Source: Methanocorpusculaceae archaeon UBA425
GTDB lineage: Archaea > Halobacteriota > Methanomicrobia > Methanomicrobiales > Methanocorpusculaceae
NCBI GenBank assembly: GCA_002506085.1
Contig: DAWV01000006.1
Coordinates: 37,815 to 101,814, forward strand
DNA length: 64,000 nt
Reading direction: 5' to 3'
Part shown: positions 1-7,658 of the stretch, in pieces
Numbering within the stretch: the stretch's first letter is position 1
Layout: the number at the start of each line of letters is the position of its first letter
The notes under the pieces: generated by a model
Database searches by the model: none
Seen by the model: the letters and a program-made list of their open reading frames with translations, nothing else
Told to the model about the DNA's origin: nothing
Translations under genes and position numbers: made by a program

Positions 1-423
1 ACTGCATCCATGCACATGAACGCCCGGAATCACTTCGTGGAAGGTCCGAATCATCTTTTCGTAATTATCAAGAGTGAAATCAGGGTGAATTCCTGAAAGA
101 TAACAGACCTCGGTCACATTCTTTGCGAGAGCATCTCTGGTGTGTTCCCGGAACTCCTCATCGGTAAAACAGAACGCTTCCGGGTCGCTGGCTTTTCGCC
201 CGAATGCACACAGACCACACCGGTTTTTGCAGATGTTCGTCATGTGGATGTTCATATTTCTGACATATGTGACCACATCCCCTTTTTTTCTTTCACGCAG
301 AATGTCTGCGGCCTCCGCAACTTTCCAGATATCCCGGTTGTTTACTTTGAACAGGAATGCAGCTTCTTCCCCGGTGAGCCGCGCTCCCCCGAGGACATTT
401 TCCAGAATGGTGGTTATGTTCAT
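1..423 (-). CDS. cofH: CofH, F420 deazaflavin (FO) synthase radical SAM subunit, C-terminal part missing
   Basis: Reading leftward from an ATG at 423, the frame stays open to the window edge, giving about 141 N-terminal residues. It contains the radical SAM cysteine motif CKNRCGLC (C-x3-C-x2-C) shortly after MNIHMTNI, which is the CofH form of the motif. CofH joins tyrosine to 5-amino-6-ribitylaminouracil on the way to FO, the chromophore of F420, the hydride carrier of methanogens. The start codon overlaps the stop of the signal peptidase gene upstream by an ATGA, so the two are probably co-transcribed. The rest of the protein lies outside the window. The partner cofG is not seen. Confidence 0.88.
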   Translation of the reverse strand, partial: MNITTILENVLGGARLTGEEAAFLFKVNNRDIWKVAEAADILRERKKGDVVTYVRNMNIHMTNICKNRCGLCAFGRKASDPEAFCFTDEEFREHTRDALAKNVTEVCYLSGIHPDFTLDNYEKMIRTFHEVIPGVHVHGCS

Positions 424-1073
424 CTTTTCTTACCTGTTTTCGTACTCATTTCCTTTTCGGAATCTTTGTTTTTCTTCAGTCTTCTGCCGACGAGTTCAAT
501 TATGATAAGAATTACTATCACAATCAGGGTAGCTTCAAAAATGTGAAGGGGTACAAGACCGATCAGCGGAATTGCAAACAGGGCTTTTCCGACAATCCAC
601 TCATCTTTTACCGGCTGCATTCCTGCATTCTGGTCATAGAGTTCATTGTTATCACCTTTGGTAATATATCCCGCGTGTGCCGCATCGCCGGTGAATCCTG
701 CCAGTTCGGCGGTGGACGCATTAATCCACGTAATTGCCCGGTGAATAATCGGTGTTACACCGGTCTCTCCATTTGGCTGATAGACAATAACGTCACCATA
801 TCCCCCAAACGAAATTTTTCCTGAAGAGGCAGCCTCAACTGCGGTCATGAATCCATCATATCTGTTCTCCTCAACAACAAATACGAGATCGCCGATATTC
901 ATATTCGGGACCATACTCTCGGATTCAACAGCAACAAGAGCCGGCCATGTGCCGGATACGCCAAACAAAACCGCTCCTATTACGGCAACTATGATTAAAA
1001 CAATCAGAATATCCCGGATGAGATTTATTATCGGGTTCTTCGATACTGGTATTTTCGGAATGGAAGGTAACAT
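420..1073 (-). CDS. Signal peptidase I, archaeal SEC11-like type
   Basis: This 217-residue protein has an N-terminal membrane segment (about residues 15-40, rich in I, L and V), then the catalytic serine box SESMVPNM near residue 52. A conserved His (PIIHRAI) and an Asp box (YITKGDNNELYDQ) follow. The Ser-His-Asp arrangement, rather than Ser-Lys, marks the archaeal/ER type of leader peptidase. A second hydrophobic segment near residues 170-195 and a basic tail (KKNKDSEKEMSTKTGKKR) anchor the C-terminus. It would remove Sec signal peptides at the outer face of the membrane. It overlaps cofH by four bases, which looks like operon packing rather than shared function. Confidence 0.9.
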   Translation of the reverse strand: MLPSIPKIPVSKNPIINLIRDILIVLIIVAVIGAVLFGVSGTWPALVAVESESMVPNMNIGDLVFVVEENRYDGFMTAVEAASSGKISFGGYGDVIVYQPNGETGVTPIIHRAITWINASTAELAGFTGDAAHAGYITKGDNNELYDQNAGMQPVKDEWIVGKALFAIPLIGLVPLHIFEATLIVIVILIIIELVGRRLKKNKDSEKEMSTKTGKKR

Positions 1074-1129
1074 TATCTTAGTACCTTATTCTTTCAGGAA
1101 AGGTATAGAAGTTTCTAATGCCGTCTATT

Positions 1130-1723
1130 TTATTTGCCGAATCTGCGGCCTCTGGACTGATAATCACGGAGCGCCCGGAGGAAATCAACTCTCCGGAACA
1201 TGCTCCAGTTGATATCGGTGAAAAACAGCTCGGAGTAGACTGACTGCCAGATTAAGAAATCGGTAAGGTGGCTTCCACCTGTTTTTATGACAAAATCCGG
1301 GTTTACCTGATATGCGAGATGGGACTCTATCGTTTCTTCGGTGATGGTTTCCGGATCGATTCCTTCTTTTGCAATCTGAATTATCGCATCCGTGATCTCT
1401 TCTCTTCCCTTCTTCCCAAGAGCAATCAGGATTTCCGGCGTTCCTGTTCCGGATGTGGTATCATGATCCGGTGTACTTATGCGGACGCTCGTTTTTTTTG
1501 CCAGAGCGGCGGGATTTATGAGTTCCTCGATTTTTTTTGCCTCAGCAGTGCTGATGTGGAAGATGATTTTTTTGATTTCCGGGAATTCTTTCGCCCACGT
1601 CACCACGTCATCGAGTTTATTTACATCGGCACGGATATCCGTATCACTGAGCATGAAACAGATCTCCTTTGGGAATGTTTTAAGATCTTCTGCAATCCAA
1701 TACTCGTAGAAGCGATAAATCAT
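1130..1723 (-). CDS. Short cis-prenyltransferase (UppS) homologue, probably a degenerate paralogue
   Basis: This 197-residue protein is shorter than typical undecaprenyl diphosphate synthases (about 230-260). The C-terminal half is clearly of the family: FVIKTGG..LTDFLIWQSVYSELFFTDINW, then FRRVDFLRALRDYQSRGRRFG. The N-terminal DGNRR motif that carries the catalytic aspartate in active enzymes is absent. The two arginines that bind the isopentenyl diphosphate phosphate appear replaced (IRT reads IKT, and the HRIS position reads SHLT). It may be an accessory subunit, as with Nus1/NgBR in eukaryotic cis-prenyltransferases, or may have lost activity. The family is sure, the function is not. Confidence 0.75.
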   Translation of the reverse strand: MIYRFYEYWIAEDLKTFPKEICFMLSDTDIRADVNKLDDVVTWAKEFPEIKKIIFHISTAEAKKIEELINPAALAKKTSVRISTPDHDTTSGTGTPEILIALGKKGREEITDAIIQIAKEGIDPETITEETIESHLAYQVNPDFVIKTGGSHLTDFLIWQSVYSELFFTDINWSMFRRVDFLRALRDYQSRGRRFGK

Positions 1724-1784
1724 TTATTCATATCCTATTGCTTTTTCATCCATATCAAATTCATGTATTTTTATTATTTTAGGC

Positions 1785-1806
1785 ATCGGTATATATTTAT
1801 ATAGAT
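1785..1806 (+). promoter_or_regulatory. TATA-rich promoter for the DUF2551 gene, probably leaderless
   Basis: The sequence around 1788-1805 (tatatatttatatag) is a strong archaeal TATA-like element. It ends about 20 bases before the ATG at 1824, and no Shine-Dalgarno-like sequence lies between. That spacing suggests transcription starting at or close to the start codon. The same 100-bp gap also holds the start region of the divergent cis-prenyltransferase homologue. Confidence 0.5.
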
Positions 1807-1823
1807 AAAACAAATTAAAAAAT

Positions 1824-2138
1824 ATGCTCTCTGCGTCAGATCTGCGAAAGGAAATAGAAAGAAGACTTCGCAGTTATCTATCCCGCGACAAATCCGGCAT
1901 AAGAAAAGCTCTGTTGAGTCTCCTTATGCGGACAAAAACCATGACAGTACCACAGATTCATGAGGCCCTCTCATCAAAGTTTGAGGTTACGTATCACTCA
2001 GTAGCTTCAATGGTTGGTATTGTCGCGTCCAAACTTGGGATTCTGGCAACTCACAAAACCAAAGACGGCGCTCTCGGAGTTTATGAACTCAAGGAACAAT
2101 ATGCCGATATTGTTGAGCGCGTTGTTGCGTCCACATGA
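1824..2138 (+). CDS. DUF2551 family protein, winged-helix-like
   Basis: This small basic protein of 104 residues matches my memory of the DUF2551 family of methanogens. Residues 20-75 (KALLSLLMRTKTMTVPQIHEALSSKFEVTYHSVASMVGIVASKLGIL) have the helix pattern of a winged helix-turn-helix, with TVPQIHEALSSKFEVTYHSVASMV as the likely recognition region. It is probably a small DNA-binding protein, but no ligand or target is evident. It stands alone between a divergent gene and the RNA-ligase cluster. Confidence 0.75.
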   Translation: MLSASDLRKEIERRLRSYLSRDKSGIRKALLSLLMRTKTMTVPQIHEALSSKFEVTYHSVASMVGIVASKLGILATHKTKDGALGVYELKEQYADIVERVVAST

Positions 2139-2200
2139 AACTATCCGAAAGGATAATTTCATACCAACTTTATTCAGGATAAATCACCAAGGTATAAGAA

Positions 2201-2485
2201 ATGGATAACGAACAGGGCGGACCCTCTCCTCTTTCCAGCATAAAAGTTACCGACGAGGTTATCGCATACATGGACGAACGCGGCGGGGATTTCAGGATTA
2301 GTACATCCTGCAGCGGTCCTATTCTGATGCCGATACGTGTTCGTCCGGCAAAATCATCAGATATTCCGATCAGAGCCGGCAATCATATGATTTTTATTTC
2401 CCGATACCAGATTCAGTGGATATCCGAGATTACTATGAGTATGGTTCCCCGGCTTCTTTTTGAAGACGGCGATTATGGTTTTTGA
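2201..2485 (+). CDS. Small conserved-looking protein of unknown function, first gene of the archease-rtcB cluster
   Basis: The product has 94 residues. A purine-rich AAGGT lies about six bases before the ATG. I do not recognise the family with certainty. It has a motif TSCSGPILMPIRVRP around residues 35-50 and a C-terminal segment ISEITMSMVPRLLFEDGDYGF. A single Cys followed by SGP loosely recalls A-type Fe-S carrier proteins, but the C-terminal CGCG motif of that family is missing. The end overlaps the start of archease, so translational coupling is likely and a role in the same RNA pathway is possible. Confidence 0.6.
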   Translation: MDNEQGGPSPLSSIKVTDEVIAYMDERGGDFRISTSCSGPILMPIRVRPAKSSDIPIRAGNHMIFISRYQIQWISEITMSMVPRLLFEDGDYGF

Positions 2486-2885
2486 GGAACTGGAACATAC
2501 AGCCGACGTAAGAATGAGAATTTCAGCGCCGGACCTTCCTTCGCTTTTTTCAGAAAGCGGTTTTGCACTCGCAAAAACTCTGTATGGTCCGTATCATTTT
2601 GAAACGCCTGCATATTCATTTCCCATTGAGGCAGAGGGAAAAGACCCGGAGGAACTGATGGTAAATTTCCTATCGGAACTTTTGTTTCTTTTCGAAACCG
2701 AATATCTCGTTCCGCAGAAGATTACCATCTCCATAGACAGCTCTGTTTCCGGCACTGTTGAGGGTGTTCTTTTTGACAGGGCAAAACATGCGGGCGGTAT
2801 CGGAGTAAAAGGCATTTCCTATTCCGGGATGTCGCTCGCGAAAACAGATACAGGATATGAACTGATAATTATTTTTGACATCTGA
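2475..2885 (+). CDS. Archease, activator of the RtcB RNA ligase
   Basis: About 136 residues from the ATG at 2475; a TTG 15 bases upstream is the other possible start. The opening FEELEHTADVRMRI and the closing AKTDTGYELIIIFDI are the acidic metal-binding ends typical of archease. Archease speeds the guanylylation and turnover of RtcB during tRNA splicing. The rtcB gene follows after six bases, the usual archaeal pairing. The start lies inside the preceding small gene, favouring co-translation. Confidence 0.93.
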   Translation: MVFEELEHTADVRMRISAPDLPSLFSESGFALAKTLYGPYHFETPAYSFPIEAEGKDPEELMVNFLSELLFLFETEYLVPQKITISIDSSVSGTVEGVLFDRAKHAGGIGVKGISYSGMSLAKTDTGYELIIIFDI

Positions 2886-2891
2886 ACAACC

Positions 2892-4325
2892 ATGAACAGC
2901 CAGATACAGCAGATTACTAAAACAGAGTGGGAGATTCCGATAGGTTTTGTTCCCGGGATGCGGGTTCCGGGGCGTTTTTTCCTTTCGGAGAACCTTGCGG
3001 AAAATATTGAGGACGGAGCTCTTACCCAGCTCGCCAATGTAGCAACGCTTCCGGGCATTATCCGGTATTCGTTTGGTATGCCGGATATTCACTGGGGATA
3101 CGGATTCCCCATTGGCGGTGTCGCCGCATTCAATGCGGAGACGGGTATTATATCCCCGGGCGGAGTGGGCTTTGATATTAACTGCGGGGTGAGAATGATT
3201 ACGACCCCTCTCCATATTTCAGATATTCCCGATATGAAAGGTCTCATTGAAAATCTCTTTGATTCCGTACCAACCGGTGTCGGATCAAAGAGTCCTCTCC
3301 GCTTATCCCAGAGTAATCTCTCACTCATGCTTGAGGAGGGGGCAAAGAACGCGGTAGATATGGGATATGGAATGGAGAGTGACATTCGCCGGTGTGAGGA
3401 GAACGGTGCGATGAAAGGCGCACTCCCCGAGCACGTCAGCAAAAAAGCCAGACAGCGCGGAATTCCCCAGTGCGGGACGCTTGGTTCAGGAAATCATTTC
3501 CTGGAAGTCCAGGTCATTGATAATATCATGGATGCCTCGGCAGCAAAAACGTTTGGCGTGTCAGAAGGGCAGATTTGTGTGATGATTCACTGCGGTTCGC
3601 GGGGTCTCGGGCATCAGGTATGTACCGATCATCTTCAGATTCTGGAATCGGCAACGAAAAAATACGGAATCGAACTTCCTGACCGGCAGCTTGCCTGTGC
3701 TCCGCTCTCATCTCCGGAAGGGGAGGCATACTTCGGAGCGATGGCAGCTTCAGCCAATTATGCCTGGGCAAACCGTCAGATTATTACTCATATCGTGAGA
3801 GAACTTTTCACGAAAAAATTCGGCATCTCCTATGAGGATATGCCTCTCATCTACGATGTTGCCCATAACGTGGCAAAATGGGAGGAACATGATGTGGACG
3901 GGAGCCGGCAGACTGTCTGTGTCCACCGGAAAGGAGCTACGCGGGCTTTTGGTCCGGGTCGTGTTGAAATCCCCCAGGAGTATCGTGCCTGCGGCCAGCC
4001 GGTATTAATCCCCGGCAGTATGGGGACTCCGTCTTATCTTCTTGCGGGAACACAAGGTGCCATGGAAAAAACATTCGGAAGTACCTGTCATGGTTCGGGC
4101 AGAGTTCAGAGCAGATCTTCCGCGAAGAGGAGTCAGACCGGGGAAGAGGTTGCCGAAGCTCTATTAAAGCGCGGCATTATCGTTCGTGCGCCAAATCCGG
4201 CTGCAATCGCGGAAGAAGCCCCTGAAGTCTATAAATCCAGCAGTGAAGTCGTCCAGACTGTCCACGATGCCGGCATTTCGCGGATTGTGGCACGTCTGAG
4301 ACCGCTTGGAGTGATTAAAGGATGA
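2892..4325 (+). CDS. rtcB: RtcB, 3'-phosphate/5'-OH RNA ligase
   Basis: The 477-residue product is the full length of archaeal RtcB. Metal-binding and active-site motifs are present in order: DIHWGYGFPIGG, GGVGFDINCGVRM (the Cys ligand), GSGNHFLEVQ, HCGSRGLGHQ and, near the C-terminus, CHGSGRVQSR, whose His is the site of GMP attachment. RtcB seals tRNA exons after intron removal, using GTP and Mn2+. No intein is present, although rtcB is a known intein host in other archaea. It is the third gene of a four-gene unit with archease. Confidence 0.97.
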   Translation: MNSQIQQITKTEWEIPIGFVPGMRVPGRFFLSENLAENIEDGALTQLANVATLPGIIRYSFGMPDIHWGYGFPIGGVAAFNAETGIISPGGVGFDINCGVRMITTPLHISDIPDMKGLIENLFDSVPTGVGSKSPLRLSQSNLSLMLEEGAKNAVDMGYGMESDIRRCEENGAMKGALPEHVSKKARQRGIPQCGTLGSGNHFLEVQVIDNIMDASAAKTFGVSEGQICVMIHCGSRGLGHQVCTDHLQILESATKKYGIELPDRQLACAPLSSPEGEAYFGAMAASANYAWANRQIITHIVRELFTKKFGISYEDMPLIYDVAHNVAKWEEHDVDGSRQTVCVHRKGATRAFGPGRVEIPQEYRACGQPVLIPGSMGTPSYLLAGTQGAMEKTFGSTCHGSGRVQSRSSAKRSQTGEEVAEALLKRGIIVRAPNPAAIAEEAPEVYKSSSEVVQTVHDAGISRIVARLRPLGVIKG

Positions 4326-4891
4326 CTGTCGCCGTTTTCTGGGATAGCAAAATGACATTCCACCGGCTTGTTGAAGATGCCGCCTGCCCCTGTGATGCCG
4401 TTACTCCTCTCTTACTTTCTGCTCCTTTCTACAGAGGAAAATACTCGGGAATTATTATTCCGACCGGGTTTGGGAACATGTCGTATTCCAAACTCGTTCC
4501 GGCTCTCCGTGCCTGTTCGGGGAGAATCAAAGATTATCTGGAGGCGGGGGGCCGTCTTCTTGTATATGGAGCGGCAGATGCCTCTCCGAACAGATATGAC
4601 TGGCTTCCGGTGGATGTACACTATCATTACGAGTTTGCCGAACATCATCTGGATATTGATGCCTCATCTCCATGGTCAAGTATTTTCGACGGGTATGACA
4701 CGACGAATTTTGCCGCAGACGGCTGGTTTGAAAAGTATGACGGAAAACCCCTCGCCATAGCGGAAAACGGATTCCCGGTTCTGGTCGAGTGCCCGGTTGG
4801 AAAGGGCACCCTTCTTCTCGCAAGCACTCACGAGTATCCAAGCGATGCTTTTCTGAAAGTATTCTCGAAAGGGGAGCCGGTTGCTTTCTGA
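4322..4891 (+). CDS. Class I glutamine amidotransferase-like protein (ThuA/DJ-1 type fold), function unknown
   Basis: This 189-residue protein overlaps the rtcB stop by ATGA. The pattern SGIIIPTGFGN, then a long helix, then DYLEAGGRLLVYGA matches the strand-helix-strand core of amidotransferase-like folds. The later GFPVLVECPVGKGTLLLASTHEYPSD is the closing strand that carries a His in such proteins. I see no clear nucleophile Cys in a G-x-C-x-G elbow, so it may bind rather than hydrolyse. Its place at the end of the archease-rtcB unit hints at RNA processing, but nothing in the sequence shows this directly. Confidence 0.6.
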   Translation: MTVAVFWDSKMTFHRLVEDAACPCDAVTPLLLSAPFYRGKYSGIIIPTGFGNMSYSKLVPALRACSGRIKDYLEAGGRLLVYGAADASPNRYDWLPVDVHYHYEFAEHHLDIDASSPWSSIFDGYDTTNFAADGWFEKYDGKPLAIAENGFPVLVECPVGKGTLLLASTHEYPSDAFLKVFSKGEPVAF

Positions 4892-4913
4892 CCCGAAATT
4901 CTCCTCTTCAAAC

Positions 4914-4930
4914 GAAATGTTATTCATTTC
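4914..4930. promoter_or_regulatory. Perfect inverted repeat upstream of birA
   Basis: GAAATG-TTATT-CATTTC is a perfect 6-bp inverted repeat located 45 bases before the birA start. It differs from the BirA box found upstream of bioY, so if it is an operator it serves another regulator. A weak hairpin after the preceding gene is the alternative reading. Confidence 0.35.
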
Positions 4931-4974
4931 AGATGGCATAAGTAATCGTATAATCCCTTTGGAGGCAAAACCTC

Positions 4975-5961
4975 ATGACACACACAATATTTGATCTTCT
5001 GCATATTTTGGATGAGGCGGGAATTGACCAGCCGGTTACCGGAAAAGTCATCAGCGAACGCCTTGGAATCTCCCTGACTACTGTCTGGAAATGTGTGAAT
5101 TTGTTGCGTGAGGTAGGATATTTTATAGATGCCTCGGCAAAAACCGGGTACATTCTCAGAAAACGAACCAGATTTTTACTTCCGTATGAAGTGAAACGGT
5201 TTTTAAAGACAAAGGTCATCGGTCAGGAGATGCATCACTTTGAGCAGGTCCCGTCAACGAATGCCCTCGCACGCCAGATGATGAACGAAGTAGGGAACGA
5301 AGTTCAGCCGGGAACCGTTCTTGTCGCCGAGCAGCAGACCGGGGGACTTGGGCGGATGAACCGCGTGTGGATGTCGCCTGAGGGAGGAATCTGGGCGACG
5401 ATTGTTGTAATGCCGAAACTCAATGTCGATCAGACCTTCATTATCATGATGGCGGCCTCGATTTCCCTTGCCCGGGCAATCCGTCATGAGTATGAACTCT
5501 CTGCCCTGATTCAGTGGCCGAATGATGTTTTCATCGGTGATAAAAAGGTCGCCGGCACGACGCTCGAGTTGTCTGCCGATGAAGATATAATCAGATATTG
5601 TCTGATTGGCATCGGTGTGGATACGAATGTGTCGATTGAAAAAGTCATGCCGCATCTTTCCAAATACGTAACATCTCTTTCGGATGAACTGGGTCATGAT
5701 GTAAATCGTGCCGAGTTCTTTGCGGCATTCTTAAAAGAGTTCGAACGCCGCTATCAGATGATTCTGAAAGGCGAGACCGAATCACTTTTCCGTGAGTGGA
5801 GAAGCCTTTCGCGTACTCTTCACCGGAGAATCCGGGTCCGGACGATTCGTGAGAGCTTTGAGGGAGAGGCACTGGATGTCGATGAGCACGGAGCTTTGCT
5901 CGTTCACAAAGATAATGGTGAAGTCGAACGCGTAATTGCGGGCGACTGTTATCTTATCTAA
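4975..5961 (+). CDS. birA: BirA, biotin protein ligase and biotin-operon repressor
   Basis: The 328-residue protein has an N-terminal winged helix (about residues 5-65, VTGKVISERLGISLTTVWKCVNLLREVGY) followed by the ligase domain. The ligase contains VAEQQTGGLGRMNRVWMSPEGGIWATIV, the biotin/ATP-binding region, IQWPNDVFIGDKKVAGTTLE with the catalytic lysine, and a C-terminal SH3-like part. It attaches biotin to PycB and, charged with biotinyl-AMP, should bind the box between 5973 and 6002. A good ribosome-binding site (TTGGAGGC) lies just before the ATG. The HTH makes this the regulatory class of BirA. Confidence 0.95.
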   Translation: MTHTIFDLLHILDEAGIDQPVTGKVISERLGISLTTVWKCVNLLREVGYFIDASAKTGYILRKRTRFLLPYEVKRFLKTKVIGQEMHHFEQVPSTNALARQMMNEVGNEVQPGTVLVAEQQTGGLGRMNRVWMSPEGGIWATIVVMPKLNVDQTFIIMMAASISLARAIRHEYELSALIQWPNDVFIGDKKVAGTTLELSADEDIIRYCLIGIGVDTNVSIEKVMPHLSKYVTSLSDELGHDVNRAEFFAAFLKEFERRYQMILKGETESLFREWRSLSRTLHRRIRVRTIRESFEGEALDVDEHGALLVHKDNGEVERVIAGDCYLI

Positions 5962-5972
5962 TCCTTTTTTAT

Positions 5973-6002
5973 TGTTAACCCACATATTATTTATGGTTAA
6001 CA
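5973..6002. promoter_or_regulatory. BirA operator (biotin box) at the bioY start
   Basis: TGTTAACC-N14-GGTTAACA is a perfect 8-bp inverted repeat with a 14-base spacer, ending immediately before the GTG start of bioY. Known BirA boxes have the form TTGTAAACC-N14-16-GGTTTACAA, and GTTAAC half-sites with similar spacing have been described for archaea with an HTH-containing BirA. Binding here would cover the transcription or translation start of the biotin transporter operon. birA itself lies 10 bases upstream, which strengthens the assignment. Confidence 0.88.
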
Positions 6003-6533
6003 GTGTACGGAGACGAGAAACGTTCTGGGCTGATTATTTATTCAGCGGTGTTTGTGGCTTTGATTACGGTTGGCGGATGGATATCGATTCCGTTTTTCGT
6101 CCCGTTCACGCTTCAGACACTATTTATTTTGCTCGCGGCGTCCGTGATGAAAAAATATGCCGTGATTCCAACTGCCCTGTATGTTTTGTTCGGGACGTTT
6201 GGTCTTCCGCTTTTCCATAACGGCACGTCGGGAATCGGGATTCTGCTCGGTCCGACCGGGGGGTTTCTTATCGGTTTTATTCCGATGGCGTTTATTGCCG
6301 GACTGTTTTTTTCAAAAAAATCCATGTCTTTAGATATAACCGGGCTCTGTCTCGCGACAGTTGTCTGTTATGCCTTCGGGGTCGTATGGTTTATGATCTC
6401 AGCCGGGGCTACTCTCTGGGCTGCGCTGATTACCTGCGTGATTCCGTTCATCGCAGGAGATATAATAAAAATCGCGGCCGCGGAACTGGTTACCCTCCGT
6501 CTCCGGAAAAGTGAGACCCTCGTGTATGATTGA
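6003..6533 (+). CDS. bioY: BioY, biotin-binding S component of an ECF transporter
   Basis: This 176-residue membrane protein has about six hydrophobic segments and the BioY landmarks SIPFFVPFTLQTLFILLAA (residues 22-45) and GPTGGFLIGF (near residue 80). It binds biotin in the membrane and depends on an ECF module for energy. The start is taken as GTG at 6003, directly after the BirA operator, because no ATG lies near the family N-terminus. The stop overlaps the ATG of the first ATPase gene, so the four transporter genes form one unit. Confidence 0.93.
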   Translation: MYGDEKRSGLIIYSAVFVALITVGGWISIPFFVPFTLQTLFILLAASVMKKYAVIPTALYVLFGTFGLPLFHNGTSGIGILLGPTGGFLIGFIPMAFIAGLFFSKKSMSLDITGLCLATVVCYAFGVVWFMISAGATLWAALITCVIPFIAGDIIKIAAAELVTLRLRKSETLVYD

Positions 6534-7101
6534 GATAGAAAATCTCCGGCATGGTGTTCTGGATATCCCTTTTCTCCGGATTTCTGCGGGGCTCACTGTG
6601 GTATCCGGGAAAAACGGTGCCGGTAAAACAACTCTGCTTAAAATCTGCTCGGGACTTCTTCTGCCGGCTGAGGGTTCGGTCAGAATAGACTTGCTCCCGC
6701 CGCGTTCAGTGAATGCTGGTTACGTGAGCGAGTTTCCTGACAGGCATCTGCTGTTTCCGATTGTCTTTGATGAGATTTCGTCTCCGCTTCGTTTTTCCGG
6801 GATTTCGCCCGGAGAAATTGAGAAGAGGGTTTTGGGTCTTGCGGAGTCGGCAGGTATCAGTCATCTTCTGACCCGGGAATGCCGGACTCTTTCCGGCGGG
6901 GAGAAGATACTTGTCGGGGTTGTGACGGCAATAATCGATAATCCTGTTCTTCTTGTTCTCGACGAGCCGGATTCCCATCTGGATCCGGAAACTGTGGAAG
7001 AGCTTCGCTCTTTCATTTCCTCGAAAAAGATTCCGTATGTGATTTGGAGTTCGCATTCGAAAACGCTTTGTCGTGCCGCAGATTTCGAGGTGAGGCTATG
7101 A
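6526..7101 (+). CDS. ECF transporter ATPase subunit (first of two)
   Basis: This short ABC ATPase (about 191 residues) has Walker A VSGKNGAGKTTLL (near residues 25-40), signature LSGGEKILVG, Walker B VLLVLDEPDSHLD and an H-loop VIWSSHSK. It energises BioY together with the next ATPase and the T component. The ATG at 6526 lies just inside the end of bioY. It is shorter than typical EcfA proteins (about 270), lacking the C-terminal domain that others use for dimerisation. Confidence 0.88.
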   Translation: MIEIENLRHGVLDIPFLRISAGLTVVSGKNGAGKTTLLKICSGLLLPAEGSVRIDLLPPRSVNAGYVSEFPDRHLLFPIVFDEISSPLRFSGISPGEIEKRVLGLAESAGISHLLTRECRTLSGGEKILVGVVTAIIDNPVLLVLDEPDSHLDPETVEELRSFISSKKIPYVIWSSHSKTLCRAADFEVRL

Positions 7102-7658
7102 GGATTATTCTGGACTCGGTTCTTCTCCGTGCCGGAGATTTTACTCTCTCGGTCAATGCCATATTCGAAGAAGGTGTTCATCTGATATCCGGCAGAACCG
7201 GTTCGGGAAAATCCTCGCTTGCCTCGTCTCTTGCCGGGCTGAATTCCGTTTCCACTGGCAATCTTATTCTGGAAGGATGCGGTTCACCGGTTCTTCTCAT
7301 GCAGTTTCCCGAGTATCAGGTGACAGGCTCGTCCGTTATCCGTGAGATTTCCTCGTGGGGCAGTTTGCCGGATGATATTTCGTTTTCACTTTTTGGTGCG
7401 GATGTAAATGACCGTGACCCGTTTACTCTTTCCCGTGGGGAATTGAAACGGCTGATGCTTGCCTGTGTTTTTGCGAAGCGGCCGGATGTTCTCATTCTGG
7501 ATGAACCGTATGCCTCGCTTGACTCTTCTGCGAAAGAAATTCTGACGACATTAATCGAAAACCGCCCGGGGATTACGATTGTCTTTTCGCACGAGACAGA
7601 ATATGTTCCATTTGGTCTCCGATGGAAAATCGCGGACGGGGTACTACATCGTGCGTGA
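7098..7658 (+). CDS. ECF transporter ATPase subunit (second of two)
   Basis: The protein has about 186 residues from the ATG at 7098, which overlaps the previous stop as ATGA. Walker A is ISGRTGSGKSSLA, the signature is LSRGELKRLML (Ser-Arg-Gly rather than Ser-Gly-Gly), Walker B is PDVLILDEPYASLD, and the H-loop is IVFSHETE. Two different ATPases in one operon suggest a heterodimer in which the partners' composite sites need not be equivalent. Like its partner it is very short for the family. Confidence 0.88.
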   Translation: MRIILDSVLLRAGDFTLSVNAIFEEGVHLISGRTGSGKSSLASSLAGLNSVSTGNLILEGCGSPVLLMQFPEYQVTGSSVIREISSWGSLPDDISFSLFGADVNDRDPFTLSRGELKRLMLACVFAKRPDVLILDEPYASLDSSAKEILTTLIENRPGITIVFSHETEYVPFGLRWKIADGVLHRA

